From NCBI GenBank assembly GCA_036675565.1, contig JAKFER010000138.1, positions 1 to 64,000 of the forward strand: 64,000 nucleotides of DNA. Reading direction: 5' to 3'. This DNA is from JACCYQ01 sp036675565 (GTDB taxonomy: Bacteria > Bacteroidota > Bacteroidia > Chitinophagales > Chitinophagaceae). Under the pieces are notes generated by a model, which saw nothing but the letters and a program-made list of their open reading frames with translations, was not told the DNA's origin and did not search any database. Of this stretch, positions 51,374-60,668 are shown in pieces. Every line of letters starts with the position of its first letter. The first letter of the stretch is position 1. The position numbers were made by a program, and so were the translations under genes.

Positions 51374-52078
51374 ATGAACAAATTGATCCTTTTAGCTGTC
51401 GCTGGTATGATAGCGATTCCCGCTATGTCCCAGGACAAAAAAACCATTGAAGGAAACGGTAACATCGTTACCAAAACTCTTCCTGTAAAATCATTCAATT
51501 CCTTAAAAGCCAGCGGTGTATTTGAATTACATCTTACCCAGGGCGAAACTGAATCTGTAAAAGTAGAAGCCGATGAGAACCTGCAATCTTTATTTACAGT
51601 AAAAAATGAAGGCAATGGCCTGGTCATTGAAATGGACAAAAAGAAGAATGTGAATCTTAAATCAAAAAACAGGTTAAAAGTTTATGTTAGTTTCAAAAAC
51701 TTACATGCAATGAATCTTAGCACCGTGGGTAATGTTAAGGGCGATAAACTCATGCGATTTAATGATCTTAAATTACAATGCAACAGTGTGGGCAATATTG
51801 ATTTAAAGTTAAACGCCAATTCTGTCAACATTAATAATAACAGTGTGGGCAATGTAACTTTAAGTGGCGAAGTAAAAACTGCAACGGTAAAAAATTCGAG
51901 TGTTGGCAACCTTGAAGCAAATGGTTTAGTAGTACAGGAAATGGATATTGAAAATTCAGGCGTTGGAAATGCGGAAGTTAATGTTGTAAGAGAACTAAAA
52001 GTAAAAGACAGCTTCCTCGGAAAAGTAAAGAATAAAGGGAAAGCGCCTTTAAAGAAAATGAATAATGTAGCCAGCTAA
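51374..52078 (+). CDS. DUF2807 (GIN-domain adhesin-head-like) exported protein
   Basis: 234 aa with a signal peptide (MNKLILLAVAGMIAIPAMSQ). The body is a right-handed beta-helix of DUF2807 type: KTLPVKSFNSLKASGVFELHLTQGETESVKVEADENL opens it, then five turns each carry a (S/T/G)VGN corner (SVGNIDLKL, SVGNVTLSG, SVGNLEANG, GVGNAEVNV and the first TVGNVKGDK) about 20 residues apart. Likely at the cell surface or in the periplasm. Binding role unproven. Ends in a strong bidirectional terminator. Confidence 0.86.
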   Translation: MNKLILLAVAGMIAIPAMSQDKKTIEGNGNIVTKTLPVKSFNSLKASGVFELHLTQGETESVKVEADENLQSLFTVKNEGNGLVIEMDKKKNVNLKSKNRLKVYVSFKNLHAMNLSTVGNVKGDKLMRFNDLKLQCNSVGNIDLKLNANSVNINNNSVGNVTLSGEVKTATVKNSSVGNLEANGLVVQEMDIENSGVGNAEVNVVRELKVKDSFLGKVKNKGKAPLKKMNNVAS

Positions 52079-52086
52079 CAATTTCA

Positions 52087-52120
52087 AAAAAGCCCGGCAA
52101 TTTTTTTTGCCGGGCTTTTT
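52087..52120. terminator. Bidirectional terminator
   Basis: AAAAAGCCCGGCAA is perfectly inverse to TTGCCGGGCTTTTT, between two converging genes. T-run on both strands. Confidence 0.9.
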
Positions 52121-53125
52121 TTATTTTTTTTGATCTAAAATGCTCCACTGGCTTTCATCTGCCACAATAGTATTGACTAATTTCCCAAGGTTTTCGATTT
52201 CCATCTCTATTACATCACCCTCCTGCAACCATTGTTCAGGGTAATTGGGATCATTCAATTTCCCGGTTCCATTTAATTCAAGAAAACATCCTGTACCTAC
52301 CGTTCCACTGCCTATGATATCCCCAGGATAAAGATCCACACCATAAGATGCTCTTTCAATAATCTCGGCAAATGTCCAATCCATATCACCCAGGTTCCCA
52401 AGGCTCACGAGTTTGCCATTTACAGAACATTTCATTTCCAGGTTCCAGCTTTTTCCAATATGATTTTTCTTAGCGGGAATTTCAAACTCCTCCAATTCTT
52501 TTAATGTCACCAGCATAGGACCAACGGCCGTAGCAAAGTCTTTTCCTTTTGCAGGCCCCAGGTTTAATTTCATTTCTTCCATTTGAAGGCTGCGGGCACT
52601 GAAGTCATTCATGATCATTAAACCGCCAATAAAACTATCTGCATGTTCTGCAGGAATGTTTCGGCCATGCCGGCAAATTACTATTGCCGCTTCAAGTTCA
52701 AAATCAAGTTTTTGAAAATGATCAGGCATACAAACTACTGGACCGGGTCCCTGCACACTGTGGTGATTGGTGAAATAGAAAATGGGATATTCATCAAATT
52801 CAGGGATCATGTCTACTTTTCGATTTCTCCGGGCAGCCGCCACATGTTGCCGAAAGGCATAACCATCCCTGCAACTTGTAGGGAATGGAATTGGAGAAAG
52901 TAAATCCAGTTCATCCAATGGAATACCTTTATCCTTATTGATACGCTCTTCTTCAATCATAATCTCGCCGCCACGAATCATGGAAATAGAATCGTCCCAA
53001 TAATTCAACATCATGCCCATGGTATCGGGCAGGTCAGGGTGGATTAAATTCATGGAATAAACAAGTCCGTCAACTACTAATCCCAGCCGATCGTGTCCTT
53101 CATTGAGATAACTTACTAATTTCAT
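52121..53125 (-). CDS. Fumarylacetoacetate hydrolase family protein
   Basis: 334 aa. Metal-binding FAH residues are present: LDFELEAAIVICRHGR (the ExE pair) and MIMNDFSARSLQ (Asp), plus KGKDFATAVGPMLV and the GDIIGSGTVGTGCFLE turn. FAH enzymes cleave C-C bonds of beta-diketo acids. The closest well-known case is the last step of tyrosine breakdown, and this 330-aa, single-domain form is the one found with homogentisate genes in some Bacteroidota. No such genes are adjacent, so the substrate is left open. Confidence 0.88.
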   Translation of the reverse strand: MKLVSYLNEGHDRLGLVVDGLVYSMNLIHPDLPDTMGMMLNYWDDSISMIRGGEIMIEEERINKDKGIPLDELDLLSPIPFPTSCRDGYAFRQHVAAARRNRKVDMIPEFDEYPIFYFTNHHSVQGPGPVVCMPDHFQKLDFELEAAIVICRHGRNIPAEHADSFIGGLMIMNDFSARSLQMEEMKLNLGPAKGKDFATAVGPMLVTLKELEEFEIPAKKNHIGKSWNLEMKCSVNGKLVSLGNLGDMDWTFAEIIERASYGVDLYPGDIIGSGTVGTGCFLELNGTGKLNDPNYPEQWLQEGDVIEMEIENLGKLVNTIVADESQWSILDQKK

Positions 53126-53166
53126 CTTTTAATATTTTTTGCAAGATGTGATTATTTTAAAGCGCC

Positions 53167-53174
53167 CAAAGGTA
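53167..53174 (-). promoter_or_regulatory. -7 box (TACCTTTG) of the FAH-family gene
   Basis: On the minus strand, exact TAnnTTTG match ending 41 bases before the ATG at 53125. Confidence 0.5.
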
Positions 53175-53247
53175 GTTTTTTTATCAGGAAGCCCTGTGGC
53201 AATCGATAAATAACAAAACCCTGCACCATGAATTGTATTTACCAAAC

Positions 53248-54060
53248 ATGATGACTCACGGCTATCAACTTCTGAAAGAGCTATGCCTGCTAATGGCCTG
53301 TGCTGTTTTTTTCGTTGCTGAAAAAAAAGCGAATTGCCAGGTTTTAACAGTCAAAGACCATCGCACATGGTATAAAGGCGCCATTACCAGGGGTGATTCA
53401 ACCCAAAAAAAATTAGCCATTGTTTTTACCGGTGATGAATTTGCTGATGGAGGAAATCACATCCTGCAAACATTTAAAGACCATCATGTTAAAGCTTCAT
53501 TCTTTTTTACCGGTCGATTTTACACAAATCCTTCCTTTCGGAAAATAATATACCAATTAAAAAAAGAAGGACATTACCTGGGCGCTCACTCTGACCAGCA
53601 TTTATTATACTGCGACTGGACAAACCGGGATAGCCTTTTAGTAAGTAAACCGGAATTTAGTGCTGACCTGCTGGCTAATTATCAACGTATGGAAAGTTTT
53701 GGAATTCGTAAACAGGACGCTCCATTTTTTATTCCGCCCTATGAATGGTATAATGATACCATTGCTGCTTGGACCAGCGACCTCGGCCTACAATTAATTA
53801 ATTTTACCCCCGGCACAATCAGTCATGCTGATTATACAACACCCGCCGATAAAAATTACAGAACCAGCGAAAAAATATTTGAATCCATTGTAAACTTTGA
53901 AAAACAAAATACCAGCGGTTTAAATGGATTTATACTCCTTTTTCATATTGGTACAGATCCAAAGCGCACGGATAAATTTTATCATCAACTCGGCCACCTG
54001 TTGCTGTTTTTAAAAGCGAAAGATTATCAGCCAGTTAGCATTTCTGAATTATTAAAATAA
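53248..54060 (+). CDS. Polysaccharide deacetylase (NodB-like) family protein, variant catalytic motif
   Basis: 270 aa from the ATG at 53248. The N-terminal hydrophobic stretch (LLKELCLLMACAVFFVAEKKANC) is a signal or anchor. NodB features: IVFTGDEFADGG where family members have TFDDG, ASFFFTGRFYTNP (motif 2 region), and GAHSDQHLLY, which supplies the HxxxH zinc pair. The first motif is stretched (GDEFADG), so the catalytic Asp position is uncertain. Likely acts on acetylated glycans or peptidoglycan, outside the inner membrane. Not in an operon. Confidence 0.8.
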   Translation: MMTHGYQLLKELCLLMACAVFFVAEKKANCQVLTVKDHRTWYKGAITRGDSTQKKLAIVFTGDEFADGGNHILQTFKDHHVKASFFFTGRFYTNPSFRKIIYQLKKEGHYLGAHSDQHLLYCDWTNRDSLLVSKPEFSADLLANYQRMESFGIRKQDAPFFIPPYEWYNDTIAAWTSDLGLQLINFTPGTISHADYTTPADKNYRTSEKIFESIVNFEKQNTSGLNGFILLFHIGTDPKRTDKFYHQLGHLLLFLKAKDYQPVSISELLK

Positions 54061-54277
54061 AGAATCGTTGTAAATTTATTTAACGTTATTGGCTTTAGCC
54101 TGTTAATCCAGTTATTTGTATTTTTGTTATTCAAAATCCATTGGTATCCAATTACCAATCAACTACAGGTTATTAGTAGCTGTTGATTTTAATATAAATA
54201 AAGAGTTAAGGCGTTTTTCTTATTGTCTTGAATATTTCAAGAAAAGGAGTGATTATTGAAAAATTAAAAAGTTGACC

Positions 54278-54934
54278 ATGAAATTTGATAAGATTCACAA
54301 TAAAGGACAAGCCCAGTTATTTAAAAACCATTACCTGGAAATGCTGACCAAGACACACCCATTGGTTATCTGGGGTATTTATGTTCCGGTGATAGTTGGT
54401 ATGCTTTATTACAGCATTGTTGTTTTGGAATTTGAAACAGGAAGAATGCTGTTAACTTTTTTATCCGGTATGATAGCATGGACTTTGTTTGAATACATTA
54501 TGCATCGTTGGATTTTTCATATGGTAGCTGAAAGTGAAAAGGCGCAGAAGATTGTTTATATTATGCATGGCAATCATCACCATTTTCCAAGAGATAAGGA
54601 AAGATTATTTATGCCTCCGGTTCCATCTCTTATTTTAGCATCACTGATATTCATTATACAATATGCATTGATGGGTTGGAATGTTGCCATGTTTTTCCCC
54701 GGTTTTATATTGGGTTACCTGATGTATGGCACCATGCATTATGCTATACATGCCTGGAACCCTCCATTCAAATGGATGAAGCCTTTGTGGCGCAATCACC
54801 ACCTGCATCATTATAAGGATGAAGGAAAAGGATTTGGTGTAAGCACTACTCTTTGGGATCATGTGTTTGGCACTATGTTCGATCTGAAAAAAGAAAAAGA
54901 AGATAAGGAGAAAGTAAAAGAACTGATGTACTAA
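54278..54934 (+). CDS. Fatty acid hydroxylase superfamily membrane protein (2)
   Basis: 218 aa from the ATG at 54278 (MKFDKIHNKGQAQLF). The in-frame TTG two codons earlier is rejected. The histidine pattern matches fatty-acid 2-hydroxylases: EYIMHRWIFH, MHGNHHHFPRD, MHYAIHAW and RNHHLHHYKDEGKGFGVSTTLWDHVFGT. Four hydrophobic segments. The similarity to yeast Scs7/FA2H-type enzymes makes hydroxylation of a ceramide or fatty acyl chain likely, and Bacteroidota are known sphingolipid makers. Paralogue of 33792-34463, the closer of the two to FA2H. Confidence 0.87.
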   Translation: MKFDKIHNKGQAQLFKNHYLEMLTKTHPLVIWGIYVPVIVGMLYYSIVVLEFETGRMLLTFLSGMIAWTLFEYIMHRWIFHMVAESEKAQKIVYIMHGNHHHFPRDKERLFMPPVPSLILASLIFIIQYALMGWNVAMFFPGFILGYLMYGTMHYAIHAWNPPFKWMKPLWRNHHLHHYKDEGKGFGVSTTLWDHVFGTMFDLKKEKEDKEKVKELMY

Positions 54935-54950
54935 GAAATTGATATTATAC

Positions 54951-54980
54951 AAAAACCCCGGACTTCTTCCGGGGTTTTTT
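54951..54980. terminator. Bidirectional terminator
   Basis: AAAAACCCCGGA/TCCGGGGTTTTT between the converging hydroxylase and S10 peptidase genes. Confidence 0.88.
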
Positions 54981-55026
54981 GTGAAGGAGTAATTATTTTT
55001 TACTCATTCAACAATTTACATGTCCA

Positions 55027-56589
55027 TTAAATTTTACGTTTATACATAGCCGGTTCTCCTGCTTTTGGTGTGGAGGCTTTAATAAACTCACGGATATCTT
55101 CGTTGCTTGATTCCAGGTCCTGTTTACGCAGGTACATCATATGACCGCTGCGATACCCTTTCCAGCTCATACGGTCTTTTAATTTTCCACCGGGATCCAT
55201 TTGCCACATATTATATTTCGCGTTGAAATAATCACAGGCGCCATCATAATACCCCGATTGAACCATTACATGCAGGTAAGGATTTTGAGCCATTGCCTGT
55301 CTTAAGTTTTCTCCAGTATTATCACCCGAACGATCCCATGGTCTTACATTGCCAAACATCATGTATTTAAGATCCGTTTTATAATTTAACTCATTACGCA
55401 GGTACATGTTAATGGCCGGTGTAAATGAATGTAACCAGGAAGTAAGTTCAGAATTATAATCAGGACTGTTACCCGCATCCTGTTTATCAATACCTAAATA
55501 ACGGGAATCAAGTCGACCAACAGTATATCCTTTATCACGCAATAATTCTTTCCAGAAATAAGAAACAGGTACATCCAGGTTATGCTGCAGAAACACTTTG
55601 GAAGAAAGTCCCGAGTAACGCGCCATTTTATCAGCGATTATTTTTTTCTGATCATCTCCCAGTGAACTGCCTTTACTCATGGCCGGTATCAATTCATTCA
55701 TGGTGAATTCTTCAACTTCAGGAAGCATATCGGTAAGATCTTTATTTTGAAGATCAGCAGGTAATACCTTATGATCCCATGCTGTAGCTGCAAAATATGG
55801 TAATCGCAATGCAGCATCAATCGGACCACCTCTTTCAATGCCTAATTCTGTTGGCGAAACCAGGATAACACCATTCAAATACATCCATTGCGCATTTTGC
55901 AATTCCAAAGCAAGACCAGATACACGTGTGGTGCCATAACTCTCACCAATAAGGTATTTTGGTGAGGACCAGCGATTATAACGGGTTACAAATGTGTTGA
56001 TCCAACCGGCCAGGTATTTTATATCTGCCTGAACACCAAAAAATTTTTCCCCGGGAATATCTTTATGCACTTTCCTTGAATAACCTGTATTAACCGGATT
56101 GACAAAAACTATATCAGCCACATCCAGAATAGAATAGGGATTATCTTTTAATCCGTATGGCTGCAGCGGGTATCCTTCATCATCAATATTTAGTAAACGC
56201 GGACCTGTGTATGCTATATGCATCCATACGGAAGCAGAACCAGGACCGCCATTAAATGAAATTACAAGCGGCCTTGCACTGCGTTCCTTAATATCGCTGC
56301 GTTCATAATAGGTAAAAAATAATCCGGCAATACAAATTCCTTCTTCATCCCAAACCGGGAGTGTGCCGGTAGTGGCCTTGTAGGAAATTCTTTGTCCTTT
56401 GATGGTTGTTGTATGATCAGTTACAACCGTTTGATCAGGATTGAATACAATATTGGATGGATTAAACTTATCCTCTTTCGCTGCTGCCGCCGGCTTCTCT
56501 TCTTTTGCTGGGGATGCACCCCGTTGTTGTGAAAATAAAGGCAGGCAGTAAATAAGTGTGACACAAATAATAGGAACTATTTTTCTCAT
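55027..56589 (-). CDS. Serine carboxypeptidase, family S10, exported
   Basis: 520 aa from the ATG at 56589 (MRKIVPIICVTLIYCLPLFSQ, signal peptide). Ten in-frame codons upstream are rejected. The catalytic triad is readable: Ser217 in IGESYGTTR, an Asp in SGYYDGACDYF, and His in GYRSGHMMYLR. FNGGPGSASVW forms the oxyanion region. Residues 22-45 are an Ala/Lys/Glu-rich linker. Removes C-terminal residues from peptides in the periplasm, complementing the M1 and M28 aminopeptidases in this window. Confidence 0.93.
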   Translation of the reverse strand: MRKIVPIICVTLIYCLPLFSQQRGASPAKEEKPAAAAKEDKFNPSNIVFNPDQTVVTDHTTTIKGQRISYKATTGTLPVWDEEGICIAGLFFTYYERSDIKERSARPLVISFNGGPGSASVWMHIAYTGPRLLNIDDEGYPLQPYGLKDNPYSILDVADIVFVNPVNTGYSRKVHKDIPGEKFFGVQADIKYLAGWINTFVTRYNRWSSPKYLIGESYGTTRVSGLALELQNAQWMYLNGVILVSPTELGIERGGPIDAALRLPYFAATAWDHKVLPADLQNKDLTDMLPEVEEFTMNELIPAMSKGSSLGDDQKKIIADKMARYSGLSSKVFLQHNLDVPVSYFWKELLRDKGYTVGRLDSRYLGIDKQDAGNSPDYNSELTSWLHSFTPAINMYLRNELNYKTDLKYMMFGNVRPWDRSGDNTGENLRQAMAQNPYLHVMVQSGYYDGACDYFNAKYNMWQMDPGGKLKDRMSWKGYRSGHMMYLRKQDLESSNEDIREFIKASTPKAGEPAMYKRKI

Positions 56590-56825
56590 GATAGCTTTTA
56601 TTTTTTTAAATATATGCAATTAAATAAGTGATGCTTTGAAGTTGTAATAAAAAGATTAACCATCAAATAAATGTTTCATCAACTACGGTATATGATTAAA
56701 TCAATAAAAAGATTCGATACCACAATCATTTTGTTGAGTATGAGATTTATCATGGTCATAATGTTCAAATTAGATTTGCATTCGGGGGCATGATTTTTAA
56801 GCATTCCTGATTATAAATTATCGTT

Positions 56826-57293
56826 ATGGCAGATCAAAGTCAACTCATCCTCCAATCTATAGCCTTTAGTCATGGTGGTCACATTCCGCCTTTGTATACC
56901 TGCGAAGGAAAAGATATCAATCCGCCTATTGAAATAAGCGGTATACCAGAAGATGCCAAATCTTTAGCATTGATAATGGAAGATCCGGATGCACCGAATG
57001 GCACTTTTTATCATTGGCTGATGTGGAACATTCCACCACAAAATATGGTCGACGAAAATAATTCACCAGGAATTTGCGGCAGAAACAATTTCAATAATAA
57101 TAATTATGGAGGTCCTTGTCCACCAGATGGTGAACACCGTTATTATTTCAGAATCTTCGCACTCGATACAGCATTGGATTTAGCAGAAGGCTCGAGTCAT
57201 TCAGCATTAGTTAATGCCATGGAAGGACATATCCTGGCATCCGGAGATATTATGGGCTATTATAAGAAAAGAGGACAAGCAGGAAATGAATGA
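56826..57293 (+). CDS. YbhB/YbcL (PEBP, Raf-kinase-inhibitor-like) protein
   Basis: 155 aa. Contains the PEBP ligand-pocket motifs: MEDPDAPNGTFYHWLMWNIP and GGPCPPDGEHRYYFRIFALD. No signal peptide, so cytoplasmic. The family binds small anionic or phosphorylated ligands, and bacterial members have no settled function. Its stop codon directly abuts the 3' end of the converging small gene. Confidence 0.92.
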   Translation: MADQSQLILQSIAFSHGGHIPPLYTCEGKDINPPIEISGIPEDAKSLALIMEDPDAPNGTFYHWLMWNIPPQNMVDENNSPGICGRNNFNNNNYGGPCPPDGEHRYYFRIFALDTALDLAEGSSHSALVNAMEGHILASGDIMGYYKKRGQAGNE

Positions 57294-57614
57294 TTACCAT
57301 TTATCTGCTTCAGGAATATCATCTCCAGGTTTTTTAAATGCAGCCCGGGTGATTATTTTTTCTCTTTGTCTTTCAATGATCATTCGTGCAATTATTTCAG
57401 CAGCATCAGTACCAGTTTGGTCCTTCAACATCTGGGATAATTTTGTCTCACTAACATCCAATCGATATAAAATACTTACCAGTTTATTAAAATCTGTTTG
57501 TATAAGATAATCGATCCGATCTGTCAATAACTGAAACCATTCAGCTTCATCTGAAACATGTGCCAGTGAAAAACTATCACTGAGGGTTAACTGTATTTCA
57601 TCCTGCACATTCAC
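57294..57614 (-). CDS. Small conserved helical protein
   Basis: 106 aa, all helical, no signal or membrane segment. WFQLLTDRIDYLIQTDFNKLVSILYRLDVSETKLSQMLKDQTGTDAAEIIARMIIERQREKI is a pattern I have seen in short Chitinophagaceae proteins, without a known role. Converges exactly (zero gap) on the PEBP gene. Codon use and the regular helical pattern support a real gene rather than a shadow frame. Confidence 0.68.
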   Translation of the reverse strand: MNVQDEIQLTLSDSFSLAHVSDEAEWFQLLTDRIDYLIQTDFNKLVSILYRLDVSETKLSQMLKDQTGTDAAEIIARMIIERQREKIITRAAFKKPGDDIPEADKW

Positions 57615-57760
57615 CGTTGAACCATTTTTAAAGCTATAACTAACTTTATAGTTACTACATTTGGATTTTATATTCTCAAAATTCTGTTAAAGACTTTACA
57701 TAAACAAAATTAAATACGAATCACATCGTACATTCATCTTCCAAAACCAAAAAATGCTTC

Positions 57761-60541
57761 ATGAATAAGATTTTACTCCTGGCCACATTCCTATTCATTT
57801 ATTCATCCTCATTTTCGCAGGGCTCCATTACTGGTAAAATGGTTGATTCCACTACCGGCAACGCCTTACCCCTTGCAACGGTAACAGTTTTTAAAGCTGC
57901 AGATACCAGTCTTATCACTTACAGATTGAGCAATAATAATGGGGAATTTAAAATACCCGGGCTCCCATTAAATGTGGAAAACCGTGTAGTGATCAGTTTT
58001 TCAGGATTTGGTGTTTATAGAAAAGAATTCACTTTAACCTCCCAGGATCCAGACCTGGATATGGGAACTATTCGGATTGCCCCAGATTCAAAATCATTGG
58101 ATGAAGTGTTAGTATATGCAGAGCGACCACCCGTTACCGTTAGAAAAGATACCATTGAATTTAACGCGGCTGCTTTTAAAACATTACCCACTGCACTTGT
58201 AGAGGACTTGCTTAAAAAATTACCCGGTGTACAGGTTGACGCAGACGGAAATATTTCCGTAAACGGGAAAAAAGTTAATCGAATTATGGTAGATGGGAAG
58301 GATTTTTTTGGCAATGATCCTAAAATGGCAACCCGTAATTTACCGGCGAACATGATCGATAAAATACAGGTAACAGAAGACAAAGATGAAAAAGAATTAA
58401 ACCCCGACAGGCCTGAGGGTGACCTGGGACAAGTGATTAACCTGAAATTGAAAAAAGGTGTAAAGAAAGGATGGTTTGGAAAGGCATATGCCGGCGGCGG
58501 TACCGATGAATTGTATGAGGCAGGTACCATTCTCAACATGTTCAAAGATACGATGCAGGTAAGCCTGATCGGGTTCAGCAATAATCTTAACCGTGCAGGT
58601 TTTGGTTTTAATGATATTCGTTCATTGGGTGGATTTGACCGCAGCGGCATGAATATGATCATGATGAACAGCAATGGAGGCGTTAACGTTAACGGAATAT
58701 CATTTGGTGGTATGGGTGAAGGCATAAACAGAAGTACCGGTGCCGGTTTCAATATGAATCATGTATTGAAAAACAACATCACACTGAACAGCCAGTATTT
58801 TTATGGTAACAGCCGAAACGATATTGAAGAATTAAATAATCAACAACAATTCCTGGGCGATTCCATTTATACAACAAGGTTTGACCGGAAAGAAATTATG
58901 CAAGGTAACAGTCATCGGCTGGCCTTTGGATTACGCGGTAAAATAGATTCCCTTTCCCGTTTTGATTTTAAACCATCTCTTACAATTAGCGATCAGCTTA
59001 CCCGCGGCCTTACTGAAACATTTAGCCAATCTAACTTTGATGGCTTATTAAATGACGGAGTAAACCGCTTAGATAATCAAAGCAATGAGCTTGGCTACCA
59101 ACACAGCCTGATGTACTTTAAAAACTTCAGAAAAAAAGGCCGCACGTTGAACCTTTCAAATTCATTCAATATAAATAATAATGAAAATGAGCAAACGAAT
59201 AACGTATTGAATAATTTTTATGATAATGGAAACAGCTATACCGACATCACAGACCAGTTAAGGATACAAGATCAAAAAAACCTGACCACCAACCTGAATG
59301 CCACTTACATTGATCCATTGACAAAAACACTGAATCTCCGATTAGGATATGCTTTGAATTATTTCGATAACCAATACACCATTGAAACTTACAACAAAGC
59401 AAATGGGGGTGAAAAATATGAAATCCCCAATCTTTCATTAACAAATGACCTGGGACGCATCAGCTGGCGCAATACTGTATCCGGTGGATTGAACCTGAAG
59501 ATTAAAGAATTAAGCATTACCGGTATGGCTAATTTTTTAAAACTGGATATAAACAATCAATTCAAAACGCAAAACCAGCAGGTAAAACAAAACTACAAAT
59601 ACTTACTGCCATCCTTAAACGTAAGTTACAAAGCTTTCAACGCCAGCTACAGCGTTAACGTATCACCGGCTAATATGACCGATATCCAACCCATACCGGA
59701 TAACACCAATCCATTATTTATACGCTATGGCAATCCTGACCTGGAACCATCTAAAAGTCATTCCATTTCACTGAACATGTTTAAAAACATTCCGGCTAAA
59801 ACAGTCTTTTATAGCGTGTATCTCAATGGAAACTTTCGCGAAAATGCAATCACCCGAAACCGAATCATCAGGCAGGATGGCGTACAGGAAAGCACACCAA
59901 TAAATATTGACGGGCAACATTCTTTTTATTCAAATGCGCATTTCAATAAGCAGTTTAAATTTAAAAACAACTTCCAGTTTTCGATAGGTGGTGGTTATAA
60001 TTTAAATTATGACCGCAATTTCCTGGTAGTAAATAACCGTAAGAGTTATGTGTCCACGCTTGGTATGGGACCCTCAATAAATGCAGGTATAAATTTTAAT
60101 GATAAGATAGAGTGGAATGCCCGTGTCAACAGGAATTTTAATTTCTCAAATTATGAGAATGATGATTTTGATGATATTGATATCAACACCTACTACATAA
60201 ATTCAGACCTGGTAATACGCTGGCCAAAGAATTTTGTATTGGAAACAAGTGTGCAATACCGTTATAATGACCAGGTAGCACCGGGCATACAAAAAACAAT
60301 TACGCTGTTGAATGGCGGTCTTACCTATTTATTCCTGAAAGATCAGAAGGGCCAGTTAAAACTGTCTGTATATGATTTGCTCAATGAAAACATAAACGTT
60401 TGGAGATCGACCAGGGAGAATCTGATCATTGACAGGCAGCTCAATAATATGCAACGATATTACCTGTTGACTTTTACTTATAACATCAGGGATTTTAAAG
60501 CGGGAAAAGTGGGTGGCACGCAACGGTTTTTCTTTTTCTAA
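57761..60541 (+). CDS. Large outer-membrane receptor: CarboxypepD_reg + plug + OMP beta-barrel
   Basis: 926 aa. Signal peptide ending SSSFSQ. Residues 20-100 form the CarboxypepD_reg domain (GSITGKMVDSTTGNALPLATVTVFK.. NNNGEFKIPGL). Residues 110-230 form the plug (LDEVLVYAE.. VEDLLKKLPGVQVDADGNISVNGKKVNRIMVDGKDFFGNDPKMATRNLPANMIDKIQVTED). The rest is a long barrel with many Asn-rich loops, closing with GGTQRFFFF. This is the OMP_b-brl_3 type common in Bacteroidota, which lack an obvious SusD partner. Ligand unknown. An Asn-rich loop region at about 290-340 is unusually low in complexity. Confidence 0.9.
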   Translation: MNKILLLATFLFIYSSSFSQGSITGKMVDSTTGNALPLATVTVFKAADTSLITYRLSNNNGEFKIPGLPLNVENRVVISFSGFGVYRKEFTLTSQDPDLDMGTIRIAPDSKSLDEVLVYAERPPVTVRKDTIEFNAAAFKTLPTALVEDLLKKLPGVQVDADGNISVNGKKVNRIMVDGKDFFGNDPKMATRNLPANMIDKIQVTEDKDEKELNPDRPEGDLGQVINLKLKKGVKKGWFGKAYAGGGTDELYEAGTILNMFKDTMQVSLIGFSNNLNRAGFGFNDIRSLGGFDRSGMNMIMMNSNGGVNVNGISFGGMGEGINRSTGAGFNMNHVLKNNITLNSQYFYGNSRNDIEELNNQQQFLGDSIYTTRFDRKEIMQGNSHRLAFGLRGKIDSLSRFDFKPSLTISDQLTRGLTETFSQSNFDGLLNDGVNRLDNQSNELGYQHSLMYFKNFRKKGRTLNLSNSFNINNNENEQTNNVLNNFYDNGNSYTDITDQLRIQDQKNLTTNLNATYIDPLTKTLNLRLGYALNYFDNQYTIETYNKANGGEKYEIPNLSLTNDLGRISWRNTVSGGLNLKIKELSITGMANFLKLDINNQFKTQNQQVKQNYKYLLPSLNVSYKAFNASYSVNVSPANMTDIQPIPDNTNPLFIRYGNPDLEPSKSHSISLNMFKNIPAKTVFYSVYLNGNFRENAITRNRIIRQDGVQESTPINIDGQHSFYSNAHFNKQFKFKNNFQFSIGGGYNLNYDRNFLVVNNRKSYVSTLGMGPSINAGINFNDKIEWNARVNRNFNFSNYENDDFDDIDINTYYINSDLVIRWPKNFVLETSVQYRYNDQVAPGIQKTITLLNGGLTYLFLKDQKGQLKLSVYDLLNENINVWRSTRENLIIDRQLNNMQRYYLLTFTYNIRDFKAGKVGGTQRFFFF

Positions 60542-60668
60542 TTGAGATGATATGTTGATTAAAGCCGGAATTGGGAATTTGGAATTAGGAATTTGGATGT
60601 TTGATAAGGCATAAAAATTTGCATAAAGCTCCATCAACTAAACCACTAAACCCCTAAACTTCTAAACA
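60542..60668. repeat. Composite intergenic low-complexity repeat, copy 3
   Basis: GGAATTGGGAATTTGGAAT and its continuation at about 60568-60598, then TAAACnn heptads (CAACTAAACCACTAAACCCC, CTAAACTTCTAAAC) to 60668, immediately before the stop codon of TIGR02757. Same block order and orientation as copy 2. Confidence 0.7.

Noticed and set aside
58015..58752. 245-aa minus-strand frame inside the large receptor gene
   Set aside because: It is the reverse-strand shadow of the plug and barrel coding sequence. Its Pro/Leu/Ser-rich composition is typical of such shadows.
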